A DNA stretch of 64,000 nt from Candidatus Omnitrophota bacterium (GTDB taxonomy: Bacteria > Omnitrophota > Omnitrophia > Omnitrophales > Aquincolibacteriaceae), in the NCBI GenBank assembly GCA_030698625.1, contig JAUYMS010000050.1, positions 1-64,000 on the forward strand, written 5' to 3'. This document shows, piece after piece, positions 43,601 through 58,600 of this stretch. The stretch's first letter is position 1. Each line of letters starts with the position of its first letter. The position numbers were made by a program, and so were the translations under genes. The notes under the pieces are model-generated. The model was not told the DNA's origin. It searched no databases and saw nothing but the letters and a program-made list of their open reading frames with translations.

Positions 43601-46600
43601 GCCCAGGTCAGGAGAAAGGTCGTGACATCCCCGAACATGCCGAGGAAAGAGGAAACCTTCTTGCCGCTCACATGTCCCGCTACGGCCTTTTTTAACGCCG
43701 CGGTTGATTCGTCCCAGTCGCTTTTCAGGAGAAGATCAATCGAGCTGAAGAAGCTCGGGGCTCCGCGCAGGCCGAAGAGCGCAAACAGGAATGTTATAAA
43801 AAGGGCAGCGGCAACCGACCCGCCCACGGTGATAAGCGCCAGTTGTAAATTGCTCGCAAAGAAGAGCAGCCAGACCGCAATTGCAGGGCCGGTAAAAAAG
43901 AACAGGAACTGTTTGAAAATAATCCTTAGGTCCATGGGGCGGAAAAGTGATTTGTGGCCGTCCTTGTCCTCGAGAATCTCGAGAATGATCACACGTTTCA
44001 CCGCATCATCCTCACCATCTTCCACAACTTCACTCCATTTTTTTCGGGTACGGTCGGCAATGTTCTGCGCTCCTTCCATGACGCGATCACCGGCACTCAC
44101 CACGGCCGCTTCATAAGCCACCAGCATGGCCCGCCAGATAAGATCATCGGCGCTGTCGGGGTTATCCGGCTCGGTCACATATCGATTCATAAGGTCTGAG
44201 AATTCCCTGATTCTCTTATCGATGTTAGCGCGCCATTCGGGTTCGGTCGTTCCCCACTTGTTGTTTTGCAGTGTCGGAATGTCGCGGATTTCCTTCAGGG
44301 CATTCGTGTCACGTTCCCCCGGCGCAGGATCGGTGGTTGCAGCGATCCTCACATCGATGACAAACTGTTTCACGTCATCCCAGACCACCTTTTCGAAGCG
44401 GTCACCGGCACCGGCGCGCCCTTTCGTAAACAGATCGTCAAACGCCGCACTGCTCGTGCCGAATGATTCCATCTTAGCGACAGCGCCCAGGTGCTTACGG
44501 ATCCTTGACGGAGTGTATTTGCGGAGCACATAAATGGCAAGTTTTCCTGCCGTTGTTTTGGCCATCCACACAAGTGGCTTTGAGGAATACCAAATTGCGG
44601 TATCACCAAGCCCCCAGCTGGCCACAAAACTGATGCCCCACACCAAAACCCAGTGATGCGACCAGGTCAAAACCGCACCGGCCACGACACCGAGCAACAG
44701 AAAGAACGATACTTTCGCTAAGGAAGCGGCATCATAAGTCGAGAGGCTCGAGCTTGCCGATTTGACGGCTGTAAAACTGGCCCAAGGCAGGGCCTCTCTA
44801 AGAATTTTGGCCATGGTCGCGGCAGTACCGATCAGGTATACGGTGATCCAGAATTGCAATGCCGAGATCGCGGCCCAGGCTTGAGGGCTGTCTGAGGCAA
44901 AAAAGGCCGTTAGGCTCTCAATGACCGGCTCCAGCACCGGAAACAGATAGGTAATGGCGCCGGCAAGCCAAGCGCCGAAAAATCCAAAATAGGCCGGGAA
45001 CCATACCGCCGCCGCGCCCATAAGCGCGGAGGTCGCCAAAATGCCGGTAAAGATGTACATGACCGGGATATACCTGCCCGTGGAGCGGTGGATAATATAT
45101 ACGGCCATAAAGGCAACGATGAATGCCGCGATTGCCACGATCCCTAAGCTACCGAGAATAACGGCATCAAATACTGTTCCGAAGAACATGGCGCCGATAC
45201 CGAGCACCCCTAAGGCAATGGCCCAGCGCAGGCGGGTTTGCCTACGCCCGTGTTCGACGCCGTGCATGCGTTCCTGCAAGTCATAGAGCCTTTGATGCAC
45301 GGCGCTAGTCGCAGCCTCATCCGCGGTAATATAGGGCTCAGTTCCGTCACCAAGCGGGCCCGTGGAAGTACGCAGCGGTTCTCCACCGGCCCCGACGCGC
45401 AGGAAGTTCTCGGGAAAATTCGCCGCCGTCAACTGGGGGCGGATCAGCGCGATCAAGGTCGAAATCGAAAGCAGGAAGTTACGTGTGCGCCCGTCGGCAT
45501 ACCCGGCCGAGTCTCCTTTTTGGGCACCGCGGAACATCGCGTAGTAGATCATAAGAAAGATAGCGATAAAGAATAGCGCCATCACGACGGGAACCTGAAA
45601 CATCGCATACATGGCAAACCCGGTCGCCAGGATCTTAAAGGGTGCATTTTCAAAATTAAACTTGCCCCGGTAAACTGAGCGCCATAATAGGGCAAAGGCC
45701 AAAATCAGAAAGGTCTTGTAAGCCAGCGGCAGGGTCGCAAGATAAGGAGCGCCGCCCAGCAGCGGCACCCACGAAAAGAAGGCCACTCCCGCCAACGGGG
45801 CCAGTCCGCCGAGCGCCCAAATGAATGCGAGCAGGATCAACGGCTTAAAGAGCGGGGCCTCTACCAACGCTCTGTCGCGAAGCTGCGGGATAAAACTCCT
45901 CTCCAAATCAGGTTCTTTGAAAATATTCCATCGAATCAGATCCAGCGGATGTTTCCGATCAGACGGCGCTTTGATTTCAGGCAGATTCTCCCGCATACGA
46001 TTCAGGAATTCCCTATCGCCTTTGCGGTTGGCATCGAACCACTGATATGCGGTGTATACCAATGAAATAAGAGATGCGCCGATGCCTACAGCCAACGGCG
46101 AAACATGCCACCAAATATGCGACAGGGTAATATAGTTGCTGAACTCCTGCAGACGGCCGATCGGGAAAATCCTGTCGGAAAAACCGGAAACGGTCAGAGC
46201 AAGAAATCCGCCGACCATCCAGTTGAGAAGCACGATGTCGTTGGCATACATTTTTTGGGCCAGAAACATCTGCCAGCGGTCGAGGAGTGTGTACCCCGGC
46301 CCCATCTGATGGCGAACATAAGGAATCACACCCTGAAACCAGCGTGCCACGGCGCGGGCCAACTCCTCTTTTAAGTTGGAGACGGCCGCTTCCTGCACCA
46401 AAGAGTTCTTCAGAATGTAACCGCCTGCCGCGCTGCCTTCCGCGTAATCGTGAGAGAGTTCCAGCAGGTAGAGTACAGCAAAGGCACCGCCATGATGACG
46501 CATTTCAAAATTTCCGAGCAGCGCGCCTCCGAGGAAGTAACCAAGCAGCATACCGAAACCAAAGACACCCACGCCTACGCCGCCGGCGAGTTGCCCGATC

Positions 46601-49600
46601 ACAAGCGCCAGCAGTCCGCCAAAGAATAATCCGCCCAAACTTCCTTTAGCAAAGGCAAGGGCCAGGCGCTGCGGCATCTCGCGCATACCGCGGTTCCAGT
46701 TGTCGATAATAACAGGGCCTTTACCCGTAAAGTTGGCGCGGTTCTTGGAGAATTTTTCCTGCGCCGCGGCATAAAAGGCCCCGATGACGGCGGCTTCACC
46801 ATTCATACGGGTGAAGAGGGTCTGGTACTTTCCGGAGATACGATAGATAGGCTGTCCCATCGTCGCCCAAGGATGCTCGGCCATTTCACGGGCACCGTAG
46901 CGCACCGAGAGATACGCGGGATTGTGCCTCTCAAGCAGCGATTGAAACTCCGCCCTCGAAACCTCGTAGTGATCGGCGATTTCCTGCCGAAGTCTTTCCA
47001 ACTCTGTCAGGTAGGGGTCCGCTTCACCGGGGTGATTCACCGCATGCGCCGCACCGGCGAGACGTGCCTCTTCGACGAACTCCGGATCGATCGTCGTCTC
47101 AAGAGCCAGCCTATCGGCCATCCAGACAATGGCCTCCTCTTCGAGCATCCCGGCAATGTTTTTGTCGTCGAGAATGTAATGGGCCCAGAGGCGGTCGGGG
47201 CTTTTCAGGTCGAGTTCGATTCTTTTTTCGTAGCCATAGACAACTTCAATGCCCTTGTACTGGGTGGCCCCCACGCCGATAAACTGCTCAAATCTGCCGC
47301 GGGCGGCAGTGCTGATATAAAGCTTCGGATGCCCTCTCTCGATGGCCGTGGTCTCGCCTTCCACATTTCTGAAACCCAAATGCGACAGGTCTCCGTAAAT
47401 AATTTCCTGAGTAGGCGTACTTATTTTCATTTCGGGCGAAACATGTAAGGTCCTCGGCACATCATCGCGGCCCTGTATGGACAAACTGAAATTATCATCC
47501 GGCACATTTTCGAGCGTTATCGAAACGGTACCGTCCCCTCGCGAGACAGACTTTCCAACGATCCCTTCATTCGTAGTGGTTCTGACAGCCGATGCCAGCC
47601 AGCGCACTTCGCGGTCAGCCTTACTACCGCTGACATCGAATTCTACGATGACGTTTGTTCCGTCGCGTCGTACTGTAACGGTCGCGCCGAAAGCAATATT
47701 ATGAAGGGTTCTGTCCACAGTGGCCGAGCCCAGGGGTATGGAAGTCACCGGCAACGTACCGCTATTGAAGGTAATCCCCGCGACATCCGCAACCACATTT
47801 CCAAGTTTATCCTTTTGAATCGCTTCACGGGTTGTCGTACCGGAAGTCCACATGAACCAGAAAGTGGTAATAGCGATAGTCGCAAGCGCGATTCCGATGG
47901 GAAGCGCTGCTCCCCAGCCGAGCCATAGGTTGGCGATACTGCCTATCACAAGCGCAAGCGCTCCGCGAAAACCGCCCTGCAGGAAGACTTTCCACTCCAA
48001 GTTCCGTCTCACGCCCGTCTCACCGGTCTCTTCGGGGATAATCTTACCTTCGCCGAGCAGCCTCATCGCCTCTGTGAAGCGGTAAAGTTTGCGGCCGTCG
48101 TTTTCTTCGGCGAGGGCTATCGGATCAGCGGTTTTAAAGTAGACTGTGCGCCGCTTCTGCCCGAAGCGCTCCACTGAAGTTGTGTGCATAGCATGCATTT
48201 TGACTACCTGATCAAGGATCTCATCATCTTTTTCCAGATCCGGCGGATCCTGGTTTTTGGGATTGGGTTTCGGATCCCCGGTTTGGTGCATGATAAGCGG
48301 AATATTAAAGCCCGGATTGGCGCGGGCACTCTTTTCGAGGTTTCCGACAATACCGGTCGAGGCCTCGAAGCTTTCGTCGGCCTTCTGGGCACCGAGATAA
48401 CCGAAATTCTTGCCCGTATTCATGGTAATAATGTAAATGGACATCTGTGAGCCGTCCGGAACGCCGTCCCTCTGCTTGGCCTCGTCATCCATCATATCGA
48501 AGGTCAGGACTCGGCGCCTTTGTCTCAGCCCGGCGCTGAGCACTTCCAGACGGGCTCGTAAGAGATGTAATTCCTTATCGCTCAACGATTGAACCACGGT
48601 GCGAAAAGCCGGGCTGCCGACCAAAGCACTGATGGAACTGACGGCCGTACCCGAAAGGCGGGCCACCTCCGCCAGTACATGACGGTAATGGTCTTTCGAT
48701 GAGTGAATCACGATATCCACGAACTCCTCGGCAGTCATTGCCGGATAATCATGAAGAGGAGCAGCGCCGGCTCTGAGTTCCGAGCGGCCGGCCTCATAAC
48801 GCGGGCGGGCATCTTCGGCAAATTTATAGCCTCTGTTATCCACAAGTTCGTCGTAGACCTGACCCAAGGCCACGTCAATGATATCTGCTTCAGCACCGGC
48901 CAGCGTATGTTCTTCGGCAGCTTCGGCCGCAGTCAGATCTTCATTACCGGTGACACGGCGCGGCTTCTGAGTAATGAGACGGTCCTGGATGATATGACCG
49001 GTCGTAATACCCAGATAAGTAAAGGCTGTGATCATGAGTACCGACCAAAAGGCGGCGGACGTTCCCATAAGGTGGGCATAAGCGTAGTGATAACCCATGA
49101 GTCCGGCGAAGCCAAACACCTTGGTGAAGTACCAGCCGTTTGAAAAATCAAGCGGCAGAAACCCCTTGGAGACGGCCTCACCCGGTTCCGGCAACCGTTC
49201 CTTACTGACCTTCATAATGTAGTAGGCTGCGTATATCGAGGAAGAAACGAATGCCGCGACAATTCCGAGCCACGGACCAAATCCCATGGCACTAAGCGCA
49301 GTCAAAATAATCCCGGTCACAATTGCAGAACCCACAAAGGCATCGCCGTTATCATAGATGATCTGTTTAAGAAGACTGCGTTCGCTCTCGCGTACATTGC
49401 GCTCACGGACCATGCGAACCGTGAAGTAGAGCGCCGCGCCCGCCAAGGCAACGGCAACACCGATAAGAGGATTCAGACCCAGGGCAATAGGCGCGGCCAT
49501 CGCACCCGCCGCACTGCTGATTCCCACGACGCTGGCTTCCCGCTTGTGCTCAAAGACGCCCCTCTGTGCGGCCAGGCGGTCCGAAATGATCTTATCTCCG

Positions 49601-52600
49601 ACGTATCGAACCGTGCGGTCCTTGCGCTGTCTAAAACCGATATAGTGTGCCCATACCGTATAAAGCCCGAGTGCAAGCGCAAAGATCAGAACCATCCAAT
49701 GTGCAATCTCCCAGGCGCGCGAGCGTTCGGTGATGGACCTGTCTTCCTCGATTTCGCTGAATGCCCTGCTGACGGCTTCACGATTACTCCAATCCGTTTT
49801 CTGATCTTCTAAAGTCTTCTGCACGAACCGTTGCTGCGTGGCATCGTCACCCAAGTCCGAGGCCAACATCTCCTCAACCAAGCGCTTCCTCTTCTTGTAT
49901 TCTTCCGACCTTTCATATTCGGTCTTCACCCTCGGTTCGATCAGATTGAACTGGTCCAGACCGACGCGGCTGATACGGCTGATCAGCGCCAGCATCTCTT
50001 CGATAACGCCGTCCTGAGTGTCGTCGCGTTCAATCCCGGCCGCTTTCCATGCCGCCCGAATCTTGGCGAGATCGTTGAAAACACGCTTCACCTCAACCGG
50101 CATCATCGACTGATCCGTCAAAACCTGTGCCCAGCGGTCGCGGCCGCCGATTACCGTGCCGTCAGCCAGGGTCCGGGGCTTATCGACAATTGTGTTCTCC
50201 AAACCATAGGCCTTAATCCAGGCATCAATAAGTTGCGAGGGCGCGAGAAGGCGTCCGCGATCATCACGGTCATTCTCATCGAGCTGCACTTTGGCATCGT
50301 CGGCTTCCAGAAAGACATCCACAAAATATCGAGTCAGCGTGTCCTCGACGCCGAGGATCTTATGAAGTTCCCCGTTGATCCGCTGTTCGGTGATGAAGCT
50401 AAGCGTCGCTTCCACGTCCAGGAAGTGATCGAATTCGCGCCGCACTTCTTCAACGATCGTATCGGTATCGAGCAGAATCGCTTTAATGACCCGCTTCAAG
50501 ACGCGCTGATATTCGGGATCCGACGGCGGCGGGAAGCGGCCGCTCTTCGCCATGTTGGCTTCCAACAGGGCAACCCACGCGGCATAATCACCGGTAAGCG
50601 AATTCGGCAGAGTAATATTATCGACCTTGTCCGCCTCAAGCGTCTGAATGAATTTGACCACATCGGTCTGTTGATCCTCCGCGTATGTCAAAAAGCGGCG
50701 GTCGCGGCGGGTCAGGAGCCTCAAAATAATATAATCATCGCGGCTATCCGCATTTTCGAACATATTGTCAGTCAGCGGCAGGCGGCCGCCCTGCGCAATC
50801 GTGCGGACTTCTTCGCTGATTTCATGCCCCATAAAAGTGAGGTTCTTGAAGTTTACTTTACGCTGTTCCTGAACGCTCATGCCCGGCACTTGAAAGCGGG
50901 GCTGCGCTAAGCTCCTGTAAACTCCGCGCCAGTAGGTCATCGAGCTATCGTCCATGATGCGGAGCAATTGGCGCTGACCGTGCCAACGCACGAAGGCCAT
51001 CGTCTCGTTCTCCGCATTCATCGCTAAGTGATAGCGGTTCACGTTACTGTCGCGGGGTAAGACATACTGCATGGTCATACGCATGCGCCAAGCGGGAATC
51101 AGGTTTGCTGGAATCGGATCATCTGAGAACCAGGAGGTCGCATGATTTAAGAGTTTGGAAAGACCGCCGCGAAGCGGGAAAACGCTTTCTTCGTAATACA
51201 TGCCCGGCGAAAAATACCAGTAGATCAAGTTATCCACATACAGGTTCCGGTCAAGGTACGGTCCGCCGGTACGGTCGGCGGCGGGCGGATTCACCCACCT
51301 CTGAAATTGTGCCGTCATCTTAAAGAAATCTTCGTACTCGGCAGGGGTACGCTGTAAGCGCTCCAAGAAGGACACTTCGGCCGAGGTCATCGCCATGATG
51401 TAACCGGGTTTACGCCAATAGTTTTCGTACAGCGTCCAGATGACTTTTTTGCGCTCAATCCGCTGGACGACTTCGTCGACGGAGATATTTTCGTTTTTTT
51501 CCAGCATGAGATCGAACCACCAGCTCGCAAGACCCATCAATTGATATTGGTCAAAAACGCGCTGATAGATCGCACGATTTGCCTCACTGTCTTCAAAGTC
51601 ATAGCCCTCACTCCTGAGCTTGAGGAGGAATTGGTTAAACTTGTACTTGGAGATCGGATCGCGGTTCTCATACTTGATCGGATAAGCGACTAATGCCTTC
51701 AAGATTCGGTCAAAGTCGCTAAGCCAGGTGGAGACATCGCCGCCGTGCGTATCCCGCATGTTTGAAAAACCAGCAAGCATGTTCACGAGAAAAACGGTTT
51801 CAAACTTCTCCTGCTCTCTTTGCAGATTGAATTCGCCCGCGTTGTTCGGATCGGCAAATACGGGGACTTTAGCGTCCTCCTGGAGAAAGCGCAGATCGCG
51901 GTACCGGCCCATCTGTGACAGGAGATACATCTTTTCTCGGAGTTCATAGTAATTTTCGGCCGGCTGAGCGATTGTGGTCGTCCGGCCGTTGGCGTTCGAA
52001 AGGTCGAGCTCTTCGGGCTTCACAACAGGTATCCGGGTAAATTTCAATTGCGAGAAGAGTTCGCGAAGTCCTTTTTTTACTTCTTCCGGTGAACCATAAT
52101 GGGTAATCAAAGCCTCCAAGGTCCGAACCGAAGTTTCAAGTTTCACCCGGAGCGCAGCCCTTTCATAACGGGCAAAGAAGGAGATCTGACCAGTCAGCTC
52201 GTAGAATATTTGGATCTGGTTGGGGTCGGCCTGTTCGCCCTTCGCCTGTTTGACGACTTCGGCAAAGCTTCGCGTCAACTCCGCGCGATAGTCCGTTACA
52301 ATACCGAGCCGTGTCAAATAGTCCTTAAAATCAGCGCCGTCAATGAGGTAAACGTAACTGTCGAAGAGGCCTTTTGCCTCGCGGCTGTCCCAGCCGAGCT
52401 GTTCCTTTTCGGTCACCCAGTTGACCAGGAAGCCGAGATCGACCGGATTATTGATGATGTCTAATTTGCGGCCCGGTTGTTGCGTCAACAGCTCCAGGAT
52501 TTTCGAGACCTCGGCTTGAATGGCAGGGTCGCCTGCCTTGGTCAAAATGTCATGCCGACGCTTGATTTCATTTTCCCAATGGGCTCCGCGCTCCGCCGGC

Positions 52601-55600
52601 GCAATATTGTGCCACCTGTTGCGCGAACCGATATCGCCCTGATCGCGGCCGATCAATCCCACCATGTAGGCGAGTTCCCCGTTCAACCAGCTCATCGCAT
52701 GACGGTTGGCAAAGCTCATATCCCTGCCGGTTAGTTGTTTGTAGAGCGCGCCGAGTTTTGATTTGGTCAAGGCCGGGTCGGCAGCGTCGCGGCCGATAAA
52801 TGCAGGCGCAATGCGCGTCATCTCATCAATCTTATCAAGGATGAGCTTTCTTGTTTCATCCCCGATTTGCTTATTGGGATCCCCGCTCTGATACGAGATT
52901 GCAATGGCCTCGGCCAACCCATATAAGACGCCGCGATCCTGAGCGCGGTCCAAATTGGCAGGGCGGTCATAAATCACACTGATAAATCTTGAGACTTTGT
53001 CCTTAAATTCTTCAATGAGTAGCACCTCGGCCATCATATCGGCTCGGCCGCCCATCTTGACATAGCCGCCTCTTTCCAGAACCGTACGGCCCCAGCCGAT
53101 GACCGAACCCTGAATCGCCGCGGACTCCGGCATACGCCGACCATAATCGGCGAGTTCGGTTTCTGCCGCGAGCTTTTTGGCGGCATCGGCACTATCCAAA
53201 TCAGAATGCTGACCGTTCATGGCCAAATCCAGAATAAAGGCATCACGAATGATGCGCAATCGCGTAGCGTCATTGGTGAGCATCACCGTCAAATCCTTAC
53301 TCCAGGACTCAATCTTTCTGTCCGCCGGAGGCAGATTCAAAGATTCCATATAGCTCGGCTCACTGATCTGCGCATAGGTCCAAGCCATAAAGAAGGCCTG
53401 CGCTTCGCCTTCGTTTTTCAGCACGGCGTCACGCGTAAGTTTCGGAAACTTGGCCTGATCCCGCAGAAGCGCGCGGTAAAGGGCATCCGCGTCGGTGAGC
53501 GCCAGGTCCACGTTTGCCGGTACAGAGATATATTCACGAATGTGCTTGGCTTCATCCACCCAGGTTGTCCAGCCTTTCGCGGCACCCTGCTGTAGGAATA
53601 CGATAAGGCGGCCGCGGGAATCTTCGTCCATACTCTCGATATTCCGGCCGCTGATGGCGGGGTAAGTACCGCCGAGACCTGTGGCAACTGCCTGCCAGAA
53701 ATCATTGGCCTCTCTGGCCGCAGGCTCGAGTCCCACGGTCGCAATAAGTTCAGCGACGCGTTTGCCGCGGCCGCTTTCCTGCGGGGTCCCGAAATCGAAT
53801 TTTGACTGCACCAGGCCACGCGTCCAACTCTCCACCCAGCCACGTGCGTTCCCGTCAAAAGCGAGACTCTGGCGAAAGCGGTTGAGCTGCTGATAAAAGG
53901 GATCATTCGTATCATCCTTATTTACAGGCGCAATAGGAAACCGGGTCGTATCACCCTTCAACCCCTGAATCACGTAAAAGGTATCGAGAACATGATCAAA
54001 CTTGGTCAGGGTCAACCGGTTTGTGCGTACGAAGGCCTCGACGAATGCGGTCGCCGCGGCATCCATCGGCATATTCCTGCGGAATTGTTCCAACTGTTGA
54101 TTAAACGGGTCTGCAGGATCAGTCAGATTCTCTGCATTGGCTTCCCGTGAGGGAAACCGGGCCTCATCGGCCTTGCGGCGCTGCCATTCACGAAAGGCTT
54201 CGCGTACGACATCGACTCCGTCAACACTGGGCGGCGCCTTGACCGTATCGCGGGAAACCACGATCGTCATACGCGAACTGATAGTCGACCCGGCCGTAAG
54301 CGCATCGCGGTTCGTCGCCAATGCGTTCACGTTATCCGGCAAACGATCGACATCCGCCTGAGTGAAAACATTCGCCGTAAGGTCTAAACCGGGCGGTACC
54401 CCGTTAAAACTGTAAACCAGTCCATCGAGGGGAGCCGACTGGGCGCCCATCGTCATGGTCACGTCCGGCACGCGGTATTTCCGCCACTGCATCTGTGCGG
54501 GGTCGCGGTTCGCCTGTCCGACGATGATTTGTGTGAGATCGGTATTCTCGGGATGCAACCTCTGGGTCGTCGGATCAGCCGGATTGGTAAGATCAATGCG
54601 GGTGGAACGGATCTGCCCGTCTGCTCGATGCGAACCCAGTACGGTATCACTGTCATGAAAGCCCAATTGCGGGCCGTTGGCGCGGCGCGTCATGCTAGTT
54701 GCAAAACCGACGAGGCCCACTTCATGCGCGGCGACATCTCGTCTTATGAAGTACTCTTGTGTCGCCTCAATGTTCATCGTCGCTTCGCCCTCACTCCAAC
54801 CCCGGTCATTAAAGGTGATCTTGAGTTCAATGACACCTGTAAACTTCTCATTCTCGATATCCAACGTTAGGACGACAACATCAGAATTCGGTTGCGCCTG
54901 TATATTCGCATTGACGATTCTCGGAAACGACTCGGGGCCGCTCGTAGTGCCCTGCAATCCAAAGCGAAGCGTACCGCCCATATCGGTCTTCGGAACCATC
55001 GGACGCAGGTAAACACCGTCGGCCATGATCACGAAACGCGTCGGCGTTTCACCGGTAAAGGTATTGCGGCGACGATACTCGATACCCGCCACACCCGTCG
55101 TTTGCGTAAGTTCGGGAACATCGGCGAGGTTCTTCACCTGAAAGGGCGTCCCATTGGCGCTGGCCGCCATCACGTTCCTATGGCCTACCTGACCATGCGG
55201 CAGATAGCGGATCGACTGATTGGCATCGACTACCTGGACGATGCCGAGAGCGGCCTCATTCTCTCGAATAAGCGTCTGGTACTTGTGCTGATCGGTGGTG
55301 GGGGCGGCCAATGTCCCGCCCGGCTGATAATCACCGCGTGACCGGTTCCTGGCTCTTTGCCGAAACGCATTGTAGGATGAACCAGGCCCTGCGCCAGCCG
55401 GAGCCCCTACCTGCCCCATTGTCTGTGTCGCAACCGCCGCCAAATTGGGAAAGGGTCCGGCACGAGCAACCACAACTCCGAGTGCTAGCATTGCCACCAG
55501 TAGAATAGTTCTGCCAAGGCTCAGCAGACTTTTTGCTGCTGCCTTAAGAATATTGCCGTCACGGAGCTCGGAGCGTGCCGCACCGGGAGCAGCACCCGGG

Positions 55601-58600
55601 ACAATAGGCTTAAAGTCCTCGGCATGCGCCTTCTTGATCACTTCCATCAGGACATTCCAATATAAAGAATGATATGCCGTGTTATCCGTAAACTTCGCCT
55701 TGAACTTCTCAAAACGCGCCAGCACGCCCAGCTTCCGCATCATCTCAGTCTCTTTTGCCGAATCAATAGTTCTAGTGCTCAGCAGATCCACGAGTTCGGC
55801 ATGCTTGGTCAATTCGCCGAAGAGCTTCTGGTCGAAAATCATAAGATCCCTGAAAAATGTCGAACGCACCGCCTCGGCGGAAATAAAACCGAGCCCCACC
55901 GGGACATCGGGTCTCAAATAAATCAATCCCCAGTCCGCGATATGCTTCTCCTCGATTTTTCCTGTAGATATATTCGTGAACGACAGCTTGTATTTCGCGT
56001 CCGCGCCCTTCTTCTGGTCATCAACAATCATTCGGATAAGGGCATTGCGGTTTTCGTCGGCAGTGTAGTCTTCCATATAAGCACGTACACGATCCTCCAA
56101 AATCGCCCCGGTTGAACCGCGCAGCGTGTAGCGGAAGAGATCGGACTGCAGACGCCCCTGGTCTTCAGGGCTCAGGTTCCGTTCGCTTGTATTTGCGGGA
56201 ACACTCGGCCGGACCGGCTCAAGCTGATTGAGGATATTGCTGAGTTCGATTGTCCGATCGAGGAGGCTTTGTGGCTGATTCGGGACATTTGCAATGAACT
56301 CCATCTTAGCGCGCAGGACATTCTGGACATACTTCTTGACGGCGCCCGCGATGGTGTCTTTGGCGGTCTCAGTGACTTCCGCATGAATCAATGCGTCTTC
56401 AGCCGTCGTAAGCAGGATTCCCATAAGGAACGATGAGTTTTCAATGAGTTTCACCAACTGTCTGTCAGAGACGCGTAAGGTCCCATCTCTGAGCGGCTCG
56501 AAGAGCCATCTCTTATCGCGCTGGCCGACTTTGCTCCAGTCACGCATGTCCCCTTGACGCCACAAGGCATATTGGCGTACGGCATCATAATTCTTGAGCT
56601 CCGCCGCCGCTAAGATGATCTGGATAATGCTGTCTGCGTCATAACCCTTGGCCACGAGGTCGTCCATGATCTTGGTGACGATCCCCTGATCGATCCACTC
56701 CGGATCGGAAAGAAGTATCGGCCTCGGACTTCCGGGCTCAGTGAAGAAGATTTCGATCGGGCTTGTCGGCAGGTCACGGTTTGTACGATGAGTCAGTGCT
56801 TTAACCACACGCAGGCGCGTCTGCAGACTGGGCCCCTGAGTCAAAACTCCCGGGTCATCGTCTTTAATCGGAATACCGTTAGTCCGTGCGTAAGCCATCC
56901 AGGGCATGCGCACGTTCACATCGTAATCGAGCGCCATCTGTGAAGTCCACTGCGCGATGTCGGCCGCATATTGTGCCAGCAAAGCGTTCGGCGCTAAGGC
57001 CAAATCAAACTCGAAGTCAGCTGCATTCGATTTGGCCGGCAGACTGCCGCTCTGCAGTTGTGTGGCTGCTGCACCCGCAAGCTCCTGATATCCGCGGCCG
57101 CTCCGTTCCGTAATAGACAACATCATCTGGACCTTGAGATTAATATGACGGTGAAACGCATACGGCAGGGTTCCGCGATTGACCATCTTGTTGGCCCAGA
57201 GGAGAAATTCGCGGATCTTGGCGCGATCCATGGTTACCTGACCTTTGCCGTTGGGACCGCGGTTGATCGCAAAAAAGTCTTTCGCGTTACCGTTCAGAAA
57301 AAGGTAATAATAACCGGGGCTTCCGTCGGCCAATTCAAAGAACTCTTTCCCATAAGTCCATTCGTAAACCTCGCGAAACTCCTTCTCAAGATCCATTTGC
57401 AGCCGGTAATCTTTGCCGAGCGCTTCCAAGTTGTTGGCATAGTAATGCGAGCGGAACGAAAAGTTGAAGAGCATTTTACTCAATTGGTCCAGGGCAGGCA
57501 CCACGACCTGGTCCGTATCGAGCGCTACATTGCGCGGCAGCGATTGTGGGTTGGCAATGACGAACCATCCCGTCGAGCGGTCCAACTTAGGATCCTTCTG
57601 CCCGATTTCGGCCAGTTGACCGCGCAGTTTTGCCATCGCCTGAGACTGGCGAGCCGCAACTTCCGGTGTGCCATGGCTGATCTCGCGGAAAAACTGAGTC
57701 GTCTGCATAATGCGGGTCACTGTAGTTGCTCCCGGTCTGCGGCCTGCAGCGATATCTTTACGGTCCAGCTCGTTCCGTTTTCTCTGCCAGTCGGCTAATG
57801 TGACTTCCGTCAACGAGGATGTGTCCTGAGCATAAACGCTAATGGAGGGATCAATTGTATAGATTCCGGCTGACGGTTTTGCCTGAGTGCGAGGGTTAAG
57901 CGGCACCCCGACAAAACGGCCCTTTGCCGTCGGCAGTTGGACCAGCTGCAGTCTTTCGCTCAAACTCGCAATCGCGGAGCGGAAATTCACCGCATGCGTC
58001 GTGAGAACTTCATGTGGATTCTGCGGAATATAAAAGGCCAAAGCATACATTGCCTCGGTCCCCGGCAGGATATGAGGTGCGCGCCCGGAGTAAGCGCTGC
58101 CCAATTCGTGATCAATCACCAGGGCATTGGCCCCTTCAAGGCGTCCGTAGAGGTCGAAATCGAATGACGGGTGAATCATGCGTGAAGCAACCACGAGTCG
58201 TGCCTCCTGCAATAAGAAATAGCGAAGAGACCTCTCCACGTTGGCGTGCGCCGTCGTAGGATATTTAAACCGCGTTGCCATGCTCAACATCGCCTTTGTC
58301 TGGGCCGTATTCAGATTAGCCGTATAGGCTGTATGGGCGCCGGATATATCCCACCACGGAACCAGGTCGGCGATAAGGCGGTCATCTTCGATCGACCCGA
58401 TCTTGGGAACAATGGCCGCGGCTGAGATATCGATATTTCCAAGTGCTATATCTGCCACCGAAAGGTGAAGGGCATAACCAAACTGAGTGAGGCGGCTAAA
58501 CCTCACACCCGGGTTTTGGACATACCACTGACCGTTAAGAAGGCCCTCTAGGTCGTCATTATCCATATCGCTCAGGTTGACTTCGCGAGATCTCTCACGG

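Noticed and set aside
48180-48500. A glycosyltransferase-like region in giant gene A (MSIYIITMNTGKNFGYLGAQKA)
   Set aside because: The opening strand looks suggestive but no DxD, QxxRW or other catalytic motif could be placed with confidence.
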